Assembly: GCF_902498185.1 (NCBI RefSeq)
Contig: NZ_CABVIX010000014.1
Coordinates: 62,001-126,000 of the forward strand
Direction: 5' to 3'
Length of the DNA: 64,000 nucleotides
DNA from: Pseudomonas fluorescens
Lineage (GTDB): Bacteria > Pseudomonadota > Gammaproteobacteria > Pseudomonadales > Pseudomonadaceae
A model generated the notes under the pieces. It was given only the letters and a program-made list of their open reading frames with translations, did not search any database and had not been told where the DNA came from. Below are positions 37,155-45,587 of this stretch, one piece after another; position 1 is the first letter of the stretch, and each line of letters begins with the position of its first letter. The position numbers and the translations under genes are program-made.

Positions 37155-37550
37155 TCAGTCGAAGTGTAGTGGCAGGACTAGATCGCGCGTCAGCGGCGCC
37201 AGGTCAAGATCGACAAGATCGGACGCATCTACCCACACCGCCTCGGCAATTTCCGCGGCCGGAAGCACTGCGGCGTCCGTCTCCAAGCGAAACAGTTCGC
37301 ACTGGACGCTCCAGCCAGGTTCGTTCGCTGCTGGCGCTGTATACGTTCCCAGATAGGTGGGTGCACAGGGTTCGACGACGATATTGAGCTCTTCTTTCAG
37401 CTCGCGCACTAGTGCTTGAACGGGTTGTTCTTGCTCCTCGATTTTTCCACCCGGCTGCATGAAGGCTGTCGTGCCTTGTTTTCGGACAAGCAATGTCTTT
37501 CCTTCCGAGTTGAGCATCAGTGCCGCTGCGATATGAATTGTTCCTGTCAT
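37155..37550 (-). CDS. NUDIX hydrolase
   Basis: The product is 131 aa. The Nudix box is clear: GGKIEEQEQPVQALVRELKE followed by ELNI (G x5 E x7 REL xEEL). It hydrolyses a nucleoside diphosphate linked to another moiety; substrate unknown. ATG 37550 with a GGAG-like site. It ends 28 bp before the AraC gene start and could be in the same transcript. Confidence 0.9.
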   Translation of the reverse strand: MTGTIHIAAALMLNSEGKTLLVRKQGTTAFMQPGGKIEEQEQPVQALVRELKEELNIVVEPCAPTYLGTYTAPAANEPGWSVQCELFRLETDAAVLPAAEIAEAVWVDASDLVDLDLAPLTRDLVLPLHFD

Positions 37551-38026
37551 GTGTTTCTCCGTTTTATATCGGGTGTAAGCGTTTGCCTGTCACTTTGCCA
37601 GTGCTTCTGGTAGGCGTTATTCAAGAAGGACGAAGGAAGCTTCTCTCGTAGCTCACTATGAACTTCAATTCGGACGCTTCCTCCACCAAACCCACGCACT
37701 CGGGATCGCGCGTGGCTTTCTGGCGATATCGCTCGGCTGACTCGCATTGAACCGGTCTGGCAAGCGCGCCACAGACTCGGTGGGGGCTTTGACCCGAAGT
37801 AGGCGGCGCGGTGGATGGCACGGGCTTCGCCCGTGTTGGCGGGTAAACCCGCTCCCACAGGAACTGCGAGCTGCTTGATTATGGGCAAGACAGTTACTCC
37901 CACGGGAACTGTGAGCTGCTTGATTATGGCAAGACAGTTACTCCCACGGGAACTGTGAGCTGCTTGATTATGGCAAGACAGTTACTTCCACGGGAACTGT
38001 GAGCTGCGCACCATTTTGGCGTTGCA
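37551..38026. other. Gap with REP element and triple tandem repeat
   Basis: There is no gene. A complete P. putida-type REP lies at about 37815-37859 (cgggcttcgcccgtgttggc, gggtaaacccgctcccacag). It runs straight into three tandem 44/45-bp units at 37868-38000. Confidence 0.6.
37868..38000. repeat. Three tandem 44-45 bp repeats
   Basis: The units start gagctgcttgattatggcaa and end ctcccacgggaactgt at 37868-37912 (45 bp, one extra g), 37913-37956 and 37957-38000. The end of each unit resembles the last part of the adjacent REP (ctcccacaggaactg), so the array seems to have grown from the REP edge. It is not a CRISPR: there are no spacers. Confidence 0.9.
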
Positions 38027-38317
38027 TCAAAGCGCGATCTTACCCTCGATATCTTCGTCCAGGCTGACGCCATGGCCCTCGCTGGCCAACATCGTCTGTG
38101 CAAGGTCTTGTGGCAGTGAGTTGATGTTTCGACCTGCACGAATGTCGGCTTCCAGCGAACTGAGGAGCGCTCTGATGGCAGGATCTTCGTGAGCCGTGAC
38201 TGTGCGGCTGACAATCACGTCGTCCTCTCGCACCTTGAATGCGATCCTGCCTTCGCTGTCCAGATCTAGTATCTGGCGAGCGGATTCAGGGAGGTGGACT
38301 GGCCCCTTGGCTGACAT
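38027..38317 (-). CDS. PrlF-like (SpoVT/AbrB) antitoxin, orphan
   Basis: The product is 96 aa from MSAKGPVHLPESARQILDLD, with AGGAGC 6 nt upstream. A swapped-hairpin AbrB N-terminus is followed by DPAIRALLSSLEADIRAGRN and ends SLDEDIEGKIAL, like PrlF. PrlF normally neutralises the YhaV RNase toxin, but no yhaV lies downstream; instead the upstream neighbour is a DUF1016 nuclease 16 bp away. A longer start overlapping that gene is possible. It may serve as regulator or antitoxin of the nuclease. Confidence 0.75.
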   Translation of the reverse strand: MSAKGPVHLPESARQILDLDSEGRIAFKVREDDVIVSRTVTAHEDPAIRALLSSLEADIRAGRNINSLPQDLAQTMLASEGHGVSLDEDIEGKIAL

Positions 38318-38333
38318 AAGCAAGCTCCTGGTG

Positions 38334-39356
38334 TCATGACTCATCCCCCCGCGCAGTATCCAAGGCATAGAACTCCTGCAACTTGGCCTGCAACAACTGC
38401 TTGTCCGGCAACCGCGTCTGATACTCGGCAATCAGCGCCGGCGACAAGCTGCGGTTGAGCGCGTACTCCACCACTTCGTCATCCTTGCTGGCACACAGCA
38501 GCACGCCAATGGCCGGATGTTCGTGGGGTTTGCGTTCGTTTCGGTCCAGCGCTTCCAGGTAGAAACCGAGCTTGCCCAGGTACTCTGGCTCGAAGCGGCC
38601 GACCTTGAGTTCGATGGCCACCAGGCAGTTGAGGCCACGGTGGAAGAACAGCAGGTCCAGCGCGAAATCACGCCCGCCTACTTGCAGGGGGTATTCAGAG
38701 CCGACGAAGCAGAAGTCGCGCCCCAACTCGATCAGGAAATCCTTCAGCCGCGCCAACAACCCCTGATGCAGATCGGCCTCTGCATGAGCGCCAGGCAAGT
38801 CGAGGAAATCGACCATGTAGGCGTCGCGGAATACCTCCAGAGCCGAGGGGTGAGATTGTCTCAGCACTGCTGAGACTTTTGCTGGCTGGGTGATGCTGCG
38901 CTCGAACAGTGCTGCCTTTAACTGGCGCTCCAGCTCACGTTTTGGCCATTTCTCTTGAATCGCCATCCGCAGGTAGAACTCGCGCTCGTCAGCGCGTTTG
39001 CTCTGACTGAGGATGATCAGGTTATGCGTCCAAGGTAGTTGTCTCACCAGCGGTGAGACTTTCTCGTCATCCGGGTAAACCTCATAGAATTGTCGCATCC
39101 GGAATAGATTTGGACGTGTGAAACCGCGCAACCCTGGCAGGGTTCGGGCCAGATTCTCGGCCAGCTGACTGACCACGGCATCCCCCCACTCCGCCTGTTC
39201 CAGCTTGCGGCTGATATACGCACCGACCTGCCAGTACAGTTCAATCAGCTGGGTATTCACCGCCTGCATGGCCCGCTGCCTGGCGCCGTGGATCAGCGCG
39301 AGCACTTCGTCGAAGCGGTCGTCTGTTGCACTGTGGGGTGTTCTTGATTCGCTCAT
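38334..39356 (-). CDS. DUF1016 / YhcG-type PD-(D/E)xK nuclease
   Basis: The product is 340 aa. The N-terminal helical domain (DUF1016_N) has QLIELYWQVGAYISRKL and LPGLRGFTRPNLFRMRQFYE, and the conserved LPWTHNLIILSQSK follows. The C-terminal nuclease has FVGSEYPLQVGGRDFALDLL followed by LVAIELKVGRFEPEYLGKL, giving E..D..ExK active-site residues. It is a predicted DNA-processing or defence nuclease. It shares a promoter module with the three DUF6124 cassettes and is followed by a PrlF-like gene. Confidence 0.88.
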   Translation of the reverse strand: MSESRTPHSATDDRFDEVLALIHGARQRAMQAVNTQLIELYWQVGAYISRKLEQAEWGDAVVSQLAENLARTLPGLRGFTRPNLFRMRQFYEVYPDDEKVSPLVRQLPWTHNLIILSQSKRADEREFYLRMAIQEKWPKRELERQLKAALFERSITQPAKVSAVLRQSHPSALEVFRDAYMVDFLDLPGAHAEADLHQGLLARLKDFLIELGRDFCFVGSEYPLQVGGRDFALDLLFFHRGLNCLVAIELKVGRFEPEYLGKLGFYLEALDRNERKPHEHPAIGVLLCASKDDEVVEYALNRSLSPALIAEYQTRLPDKQLLQAKLQEFYALDTARGDES

Positions 39357-39426
39357 GCTGGCAGCGCCTCGATCATTTGCCTAATAAGGTCGTACCAGGC
39401 TCTGAAATGTGATTATCAGAGGGTCT

Positions 39427-39449
39427 GGCAAACCGGTCGCCGGTTTGCC
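39427..39449 (-). other. Perfect 10-bp hairpin in the DUF1016 5' leader
   Basis: The sequence ggcaaaccgg-tcg-ccggtttgcc lies between the copy-4 promoter and the DUF1016 ATG, where the other three units carry the long structured leader. It would form at the very 5' end of the transcript. Confidence 0.7.
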
Positions 39450-39463
39450 CAGCGACTTTGGCG

Positions 39464-39492
39464 AGACTAGAGCGCTCCTGAGACCCTCGCAA
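39464..39492 (-). promoter_or_regulatory. Fourth copy of the cassette promoter, upstream of DUF1016
   Basis: TTGCGA (39487-39492), 17 nt, TAGTCT (39464-39469) on the minus strand. The surrounding gcgagactagagcgct and the upstream block (attcggagatggcctacacg, ggaaggaaaa) align with the promoters at 13839, 27304 and 29916. Confidence 0.55.
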
Positions 39493-39657
39493 CGGCTTGA
39501 GGTCCGCGTGCAGATGATTCGGAGATGGCCTACACGCAGGAAGGAAAAGTTGAGGCGTTTCTCCGCTGCTTCAAACGAAAGCTAACCAATATTTGCGTGA
39601 AATTTCCTCAATGCCTCGTATCGAAGCTCCTGATTCCAAGCGAGGCACGGTCCAGGC

Positions 39658-41421
39658 TCAAACGCTCTGCGCCTCATGCCAACGCTCGAAGTCGCCACTC
39701 GACATCGGCCGCGCCAGATAGAAGCCCTGCGCTTCGGCACACCCCCAAGCCTTCACCTGCTCCAACACCTCGACCGTCTCAATCCCCTCCGCCGCCACCC
39801 GATACCCCAACTCCCCCGCCAGGTCGATCAACGTCCTGACCAGCAATGCATCCTTCTCACTGGCGAAGATCTTCTGGATCAGCGTCTTGTCCAGCTTCAC
39901 CACCGCCGCCGGAATCCGGCTCAGGTACGCCCAGTTGCTATAGCCGGTACCAAAGTCATCGATCGCCACCGAAATGCCGACGCGACGGGCGCGCTGCAGT
40001 TGCTGGTCGACCACCTCGGGGTGCTCGATCAATACGCTTTCGGTGAACTCGAGCTCGATGCGGGTGGGGTCGACGCCGTGGCTGGCCAGCTCTTCGAGCA
40101 ATCTGTCGATGAACGCGCAGCTCTCCAGGTCGCGGGCGGTCACGTTCATGCTGACGGTCAGGTCGCCGACAGGACAATGCTTGAGGTAACGGACCACCGA
40201 GACCATGACCCATACGCTGATGTCGGTGATCAGGGCGGTCTTTTCCGCGAGGGGGATGAACTCGGCCGGGGAGATGGCGCCGAGCACGGGGTGCTGCCAG
40301 CGAAGCAATGCTTCGGCCGAGCGGCACTCGCCGGACTGAAGGTCGATGCGAGGCTGGAACTCCAGGCGGAACTGGTTCGGGCTGGCCAGGGCTTGGGACA
40401 AGGAGCTCAGCAACAGGAATGCCCGGCGCTGGGCGGCATCCATTTCGGGATCGTAATAGGACCAGCGCCGAGGGCAATGCCGTGCATCTTCTGCCGCGTT
40501 GACGACCCAGCGGAGCCACTCCAGGTCGTGGCCGCCGGTGCGGGAGACGGGGAGTACGCCGATGCCTGCATCCAGCGAGACGGGAATGCCGTGACACTCC
40601 ACCGGGGGCAGCAGGGCCTGCACGAGTTCACTGCATACGCGCCTGACGTCGGCGGCGCTGGGCAGGATGAAGCCGAAGCGTGTGGGGCTGATCTTGTAGA
40701 GCTGGATGCCGCTGCCCAGCTGGCCGACGATCAGGCTCTTCACGCGCAGGGTGAGGTCATGGGCGTAGTTGTAGCCCAGGGCTTTGACGATGTCGTTGAG
40801 CACCTTGACGGGCATGATGTCGATCGCCAGCAGGACGAAGTCGCCCTTCTGGGCGAGGTGGTTTGCCACGTCGAACTCGAGCCGTACGCGGTTCCACAGT
40901 CCTGTGGGCTGATCGAGGAAGTTTCGCAGGCGGATGCCGGTCAGCATCTTCATGGCCAGTGCGGCGAAGTCGACCAGGGCTGCGAGGTCGGCGTCGCTCA
41001 TGGCGGGTCTGGAGACGGTGTCGATCAGGCAGAGGCTGCCGATGGCGTAGCCGTCCTCGGTAACCAGCGGTGCGCCGCAGTAGTAGCGGATACCCGGTGC
41101 GCCGGTCACCAGGGGATTGGTGTTGAACCGTGAATCGAGCGTGGCGTCGGTGATCTCGAGTGGCCCTGCGCCGAGGATGGTATGGGCGCAGAACGACACG
41201 TCACGCGAGGTGCTTTCGCTGTCCAGGCCCACCTTGGCCTTGAACCACTGCTGGCGGGCGCTGACGATCGAGATCAGGCAGATGGGCATGGCGAAGCGCT
41301 GGGAGACCATGGACACCAGGGCATCGAGCTCGGCGTCAGTCTCCTTGGCCAGGATGCACATCTCGGTCACGCGGGCCAGCCGGTCTTTTTCGTTGAAGGG
41401 GATTGGGGCGTTGCTGGCCAT
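39658..41421 (-). CDS. GAF / degenerate GGDEF / EAL protein, likely c-di-GMP phosphodiesterase
   Basis: The product is 587 aa. The GAF domain covers about 10-165 (SFCAHTILGAGPLEITDATL, GAPLVTEDGYAIGSLCLID). The GGDEF-like domain at 175-325 has lost the GGDEF signature (SPTRFGFIL), so it is not a cyclase. The EAL domain covers about 335-580, with SAEALLRW, NVTARDLES, ELEFTESVLI, DDFGTGYSN and EGIET, i.e. the catalytic residues are kept. It is a cytosolic enzyme predicted to hydrolyse c-di-GMP under GAF-ligand control. Confidence 0.88.
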   Translation of the reverse strand: MASNAPIPFNEKDRLARVTEMCILAKETDAELDALVSMVSQRFAMPICLISIVSARQQWFKAKVGLDSESTSRDVSFCAHTILGAGPLEITDATLDSRFNTNPLVTGAPGIRYYCGAPLVTEDGYAIGSLCLIDTVSRPAMSDADLAALVDFAALAMKMLTGIRLRNFLDQPTGLWNRVRLEFDVANHLAQKGDFVLLAIDIMPVKVLNDIVKALGYNYAHDLTLRVKSLIVGQLGSGIQLYKISPTRFGFILPSAADVRRVCSELVQALLPPVECHGIPVSLDAGIGVLPVSRTGGHDLEWLRWVVNAAEDARHCPRRWSYYDPEMDAAQRRAFLLLSSLSQALASPNQFRLEFQPRIDLQSGECRSAEALLRWQHPVLGAISPAEFIPLAEKTALITDISVWVMVSVVRYLKHCPVGDLTVSMNVTARDLESCAFIDRLLEELASHGVDPTRIELEFTESVLIEHPEVVDQQLQRARRVGISVAIDDFGTGYSNWAYLSRIPAAVVKLDKTLIQKIFASEKDALLVRTLIDLAGELGYRVAAEGIETVEVLEQVKAWGCAEAQGFYLARPMSSGDFERWHEAQSV

Positions 41422-41856
41422 ACGGGACCTGGAATTCGTCGAATCTTGGTAAGGCAGAATCTCAGAAAACCGGGCGGGAGTGCCATTACTTGGCCATTAA
41501 AGTTTTATATGAAACTTCTGGTGGGTGGGATAGTCGCGAAGTGCCACCTGTCAGGTGGTTGGGTCGGAAGCTGCGAGATTTATTGAGGAGCAGTCAGGAG
41601 CGGTAATCAACCCGACGAATGGCACCTGCTGAAGCGATTTAGGGAATCTATCAAGACGAGCAAGTGGTGGGTTTTCAGTGAGCAGAACCGGCGCTCCAGA
41701 GTGAAAGCTATGGGCAGGGGCTCTATGTCGGCGGGTGTGTGGCCGCACATCGACAGCCGAAAAACTCAACTTTCACTGTAGACCGGTATCGAAACTGAAA
41801 CCCCCTCCCCGTCTCGGGTCGTGGGCTTGGTCCGATAACCCGTGGAGGAATCCAAG
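41422..41856. other. Gene-free gap between the EAL gene and blc
   Basis: No frame here has a good start or known motif. The last 90 bp (gggtcgtgggcttggtccga) probably hold the blc promoter. Confidence 0.4.
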
Positions 41857-42405
41857 GTGAAGCGTCCGCTACTGCTGCTTTCCTGCCTGACCCTGGCCTT
41901 GGCCGGGTGCGTGAATTCGAGCGATAACCATGAGAGTCCGCCGTCGACGATGCAGGTCGACCTCCAGCGCTATCAGGGCACCTGGTATGAGTTGGCGCGG
42001 CTGCCGATGTTCTTCCAACGCAATTGCGTGCAGTCCGAGGCGCGCTACGGCGTGCGGGAGGACGGGCGGGTCGATGTCGACAATCGCTGCCGGGATGAAG
42101 ATGGGCAGTGGACCGAGGCCAAGGGCGTCGCCGAACCCCAGGTACCAGGCAAGACCGACAAGCTCTGGGTGCAGTTTGATAACTGGTTCAGCCGGTTGCT
42201 GCCTTCGGTGACCAAGGGCGAATACTGGGTTCTGTTCCATGACGATGATTATCGGGTGGCGCTGGTTGGGCATCCGAACCGGGAGTATCTGTGGCTGCTG
42301 TCGCGTACGCCGATCGTGAATGACCAGACCCGGCATGAATTGCTGGCCCTGGCACAGAAGCAGGGGTATGACACCAGCAAGCTGATCTGGCGTGAGGCGG
42401 ACTGA
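41857..42405 (+). CDS. blc: Outer-membrane lipocalin Blc
   Basis: This is a 182-aa lipoprotein from a GTG start chosen for the GGAGGA 6 nt upstream; translation from 41842 is less likely. The signal peptide (KRPLLLLSCLTLALAG) ends in lipobox LAGC. Lipocalin motifs follow: QRYQGTWYELARLPMFFQRN (GxW), DNRCRD, and YRVALVGHPNREYLWLLSR. It is predicted to bind lipids or lysophospholipids at the outer membrane. Monocistronic. Confidence 0.92.
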   Translation: MKRPLLLLSCLTLALAGCVNSSDNHESPPSTMQVDLQRYQGTWYELARLPMFFQRNCVQSEARYGVREDGRVDVDNRCRDEDGQWTEAKGVAEPQVPGKTDKLWVQFDNWFSRLLPSVTKGEYWVLFHDDDYRVALVGHPNREYLWLLSRTPIVNDQTRHELLALAQKQGYDTSKLIWREAD

Positions 42406-42476
42406 GCAATACGATCGTGCGGTGTAGCCGGAGGGACCTGTGAGAGCGGCTCATGCCACTCCCACAGCCTGGAATG

Positions 42477-43877
42477 CTACCCCATCGACTGCGCAACCAA
42501 GGCATCCCGCGCCTGGTGCCTGCGTGACGAGATGATCCCGAGGAATGAGATCACCAGCGCCAGGCCGATGGTCGACGTCACTTCGGCGCGGTGCTCTTCG
42601 GTGAACATCATCACGCCCAACGCGCAGCTGATGAAGATGATCACTGCCCAGGTGAGCCACGGGAACAGCCACATCCTGAACGGGATCTCGACGTTCTGGC
42701 GCTGCATGCGGTTACGCATGCGCAGCTGGGAGATGGCGATCACCAGGTACACCAGCAAGGCGATGGCGCCGGAGCTGGCCAGCAGGAACTCGAACACGCC
42801 CTTGGGCGCGAAGAAGTTGAGGATGGCGATGGCGGCGCCGATCAAGGTGCTGCCGAACACTGCTGCGCGCGGTACGCCGACGCTGGAGGTCTTCTTCAGC
42901 ATCGCCGGGGCTTCGCCGCGCTTGGCCAGCGAGTACATCATCCGTGAGGCGATGTAGATGGAGGAGTTCATGCAACTGGCCACCGCGACCAGCACCACGA
43001 AGTCCACCAGGAAGGCGGCGTATGGGATGTTCATCAGCTCCAGCGCGCGCTGGTAGGAACCCACCACAGCCAGTTGCGGGTCATTCCACGGGACGATGGA
43101 GATGATCACGAAGATCGACAGCAGGTAGAAGGTGCTGATCCGCCAGATCACCGAGCGCGTGGCTCGGGCGATGTTGCGGGCCGGGTTGTTCGATTCGGCG
43201 GCGGCAATGGTCACGGCCTCGGTGCCGATGAAGCTGAACATCACGGTGATGAAGGCGCCGACCACGGCTGATGCGCCCTTGGGAGCAAAGCCGCCGTACT
43301 CTTCGACCAGGGTACTCAGGCCACTGACCTCGCGGTCCGGCAGCCAGCCCATCAGGGCGCTGAACCCAAGGCTGATGAAGGCGATGATCGCCGCTACCTT
43401 GAGGATCGCGAACCAGAACTCGAACTCGCCGTACTTGGCCACGCTGAACAGGTTGGTGCCTGCCAGCAGCACCACCGACAGCAAGGCGAAGAACCAGCTG
43501 CCCACCTCGGGGAACCAGTTGTTGAGCACATGGCCTGCGGCCAGGGCTTCGATAGGGATCACCAGCACCCAGAACCACCAGTACAGCCAGCCGATGGAAA
43601 AGCCGGCCCAGCGGCCGATGGCCTGGTCTGCATAGGTGGAAAACGAGCCGGTGTCGGGGTTGGCGACCGCCATTTCGCCGAGCATGCGCATGACCAGGAC
43701 GACCAGCGTCCCGGCGACGAGATAGGCGATTATGGTGGCGGGCCCGGCTGCCGCAATGGCATGCCCGGAGCCTACGAACAGTCCCGCTCCGATGATGCCG
43801 GCAATCGACAGCATCGTGACGTGACGTGGTTTGAAACCTTGCGCAAGGTTACTACCATCAGATCCCACGGTGTTCAT
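42477..43877 (-). CDS. APC-family amino-acid permease, GabP-like
   Basis: The product is 466 aa with 12 membrane helices. The N-terminus FKPRHVTMLSIAGIIGAGLF, then AYLVAGTLVVLVMRMLGEMA and SIGWLYWWFWVLVIPIEALA match the amino-acid/GABA permease branch. The start MNTVGSDGSN was chosen; the longer frame to 43973 has a non-family N-terminus. It probably imports GABA or a related amino acid by proton symport. No gab genes are adjacent. Confidence 0.88.
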   Translation of the reverse strand: MNTVGSDGSNLAQGFKPRHVTMLSIAGIIGAGLFVGSGHAIAAAGPATIIAYLVAGTLVVLVMRMLGEMAVANPDTGSFSTYADQAIGRWAGFSIGWLYWWFWVLVIPIEALAAGHVLNNWFPEVGSWFFALLSVVLLAGTNLFSVAKYGEFEFWFAILKVAAIIAFISLGFSALMGWLPDREVSGLSTLVEEYGGFAPKGASAVVGAFITVMFSFIGTEAVTIAAAESNNPARNIARATRSVIWRISTFYLLSIFVIISIVPWNDPQLAVVGSYQRALELMNIPYAAFLVDFVVLVAVASCMNSSIYIASRMMYSLAKRGEAPAMLKKTSSVGVPRAAVFGSTLIGAAIAILNFFAPKGVFEFLLASSGAIALLVYLVIAISQLRMRNRMQRQNVEIPFRMWLFPWLTWAVIIFISCALGVMMFTEEHRAEVTSTIGLALVISFLGIISSRRHQARDALVAQSMG

Positions 43878-44133
43878 TGATCTTGTTCTCTTTTTGCTGA
43901 CACAGGAAAGGACGGGCAGGCGTAGGCGAAAGGGCCTCCTTGGAAGAAACGGATGATAGACACGCTCGCTCACGCTCTGTTGTTGACTTGATCACGTTTC
44001 AAGAGCGACGCGTGGATGAGAAGCGGGGTCCACTTTAAGCCGTGGGGGGCGAAGGGAAATTACTTGAAAACGCCACGGGGGTGTTCGATCACGACAAGGG
44101 TTGCCTGGGAACGCCACCCTCCTCAAGACAGAC

Positions 44134-44162
44134 AAAAAAAAGCCCCGGTCATGACCGGGGCC
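44134..44162 (-). terminator. Terminator of the MFS-dehydrogenase transcript
   Basis: On the minus strand GCCCCGGTCATGACCGGGGC is followed by a run of eight T, 18 bp after the stop of the MFS gene. Confidence 0.9.
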
Positions 44163-44180
44163 CTGTTGCCAGGCGTCTGC

Positions 44181-45524
44181 CTACGCCTGCCCGGTACGCT
44201 CGAAGCGCCTGGCCAGCAACAGGTAAGCGAAGATCGCCAGCACGCCATGGGCGGCGACGAACCAGAGTGCGTTGTGGAACGAGCCCGTGGTGGCAACCAC
44301 GTAGCCGATCACCAATGGGGTGACGATACCGGCCACGTTGCCGATGCCGTTGAACACGCCGCCACACAGCCCGACCATCTTCTTGGGCGCCACGTCGGAC
44401 AGCACGGCCCAGCCCACCGCGGCGAAACCTTTGCCGAAGAATGCCAGGGCCATCAGCATGATCACTGCGGAGTTGGCGTCGACGTAGTTGGCCAGCACCA
44501 GCACGGTGGACAACCCCATGCCAATCACGAAAGGTGTCTTGCGCGCCTTGGAGGGATGCACGCCACGGCTGATCAGCCAGTCCGACAGCAACCCGCCCAG
44601 AATCCCGCCGGTAAACCCGCAGATCGCCGGCAGCGCGGCTACCCAGCCGGCCTCCATGATCGTCATGCCGCGGCCCTTGATCAGGTAGATCGGAAACCAG
44701 GTGATGAAGAAGTAGGTGAGCGCGGTGATGCAGTACTGGCCCAGGTACACCGCCCACAGGTTGCGGCTGGTGAACAGTTGCATCACCTCGGCACGGGTAG
44801 GCTTGCTCTTGGCGGACTTGCGGTCTTTTTCCAGGTCGACCAGGGCGCCACCTTCACGCATGTATTCCAGCTCGCTGCGCGACAGCCCCGGCGCATTGTG
44901 CGGCTCGTGGTACAGGCGGAACCACACCACGCTCAGCACCAGCCCGAGAACCCCCATCCAGATGAACACCTGCTCCCAGCTCAGGGTATGGGTCATCCAG
45001 GCCATCAGCGGGGCGAACACCACCACGGCCATGTACTGCGCCGAGTTGAACAGCGCCGAGGCGGTGCCGCGCTCGCGGGTCGGGAACCAGCAGCTGACGA
45101 TGCGCGAGTTGGCGGGAAACGCCGGCGACTCGACCAGGCCAAGCATGAAGCGCATCGAGAACAGTGCCACCGCCGCCGACGCCCCGGCCAGGCCCATCCA
45201 GCCCACAGTGCCTTGCAGCAAGGTGAACACCGACCACAGGATCAGGCTGATGCCATACACCCGCCGTGCGCCGTAGCGGTCCAGCAGCCAGCCGCCGGGC
45301 ACCTGCCCCAGCGCGTAGGCCCAGGCAAAGGCCGAGAAGATCAGGCCGAGCATCACCGGGTCCAGGCTCAGGTCTGCCAGCACTTCGGTGCCGGTGATCG
45401 ACAAGGTGGCGCGGTCTGCGTAGTTGATGACGGTGATGACGAAGATCAGCGCCAGGACCAGAAAGCGGTGGCGACCCACGGCGCTCTGTTCGACCGGCGT
45501 GGCAACGGCGGACTTGGTATTCAT
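44181..45524 (-). CDS. MFS transporter, ACS (glucarate/hexuronate) type
   Basis: The product is 447 aa with 12 helices. The N-terminal signature FVITVINYADRATLSITGTE, then RYGARRVYGISLILWS and PAFPANSRIVSCWFPTRERG are typical of anion:cation symporters for sugar acids. It sits 63 bp downstream of a 2-hydroxyacid dehydrogenase in one transcript, with a LysR gene divergent from both. It likely imports a sugar acid or hydroxyacid used by that enzyme. Confidence 0.88.
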   Translation of the reverse strand: MNTKSAVATPVEQSAVGRHRFLVLALIFVITVINYADRATLSITGTEVLADLSLDPVMLGLIFSAFAWAYALGQVPGGWLLDRYGARRVYGISLILWSVFTLLQGTVGWMGLAGASAAVALFSMRFMLGLVESPAFPANSRIVSCWFPTRERGTASALFNSAQYMAVVVFAPLMAWMTHTLSWEQVFIWMGVLGLVLSVVWFRLYHEPHNAPGLSRSELEYMREGGALVDLEKDRKSAKSKPTRAEVMQLFTSRNLWAVYLGQYCITALTYFFITWFPIYLIKGRGMTIMEAGWVAALPAICGFTGGILGGLLSDWLISRGVHPSKARKTPFVIGMGLSTVLVLANYVDANSAVIMLMALAFFGKGFAAVGWAVLSDVAPKKMVGLCGGVFNGIGNVAGIVTPLVIGYVVATTGSFHNALWFVAAHGVLAIFAYLLLARRFERTGQA

Positions 45525-45587
45525 GATGCCCCTCTTGCTTCTCGCGGGAAGCGATTGTTCTTGTCAGGAGGAAAGTGGCGCGGTCGG

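Noticed and set aside
37868..38000. Possible CRISPR array
   Set aside because: The repeats are directly adjacent with no unique spacers, there are only three units, and no cas genes are in the window.
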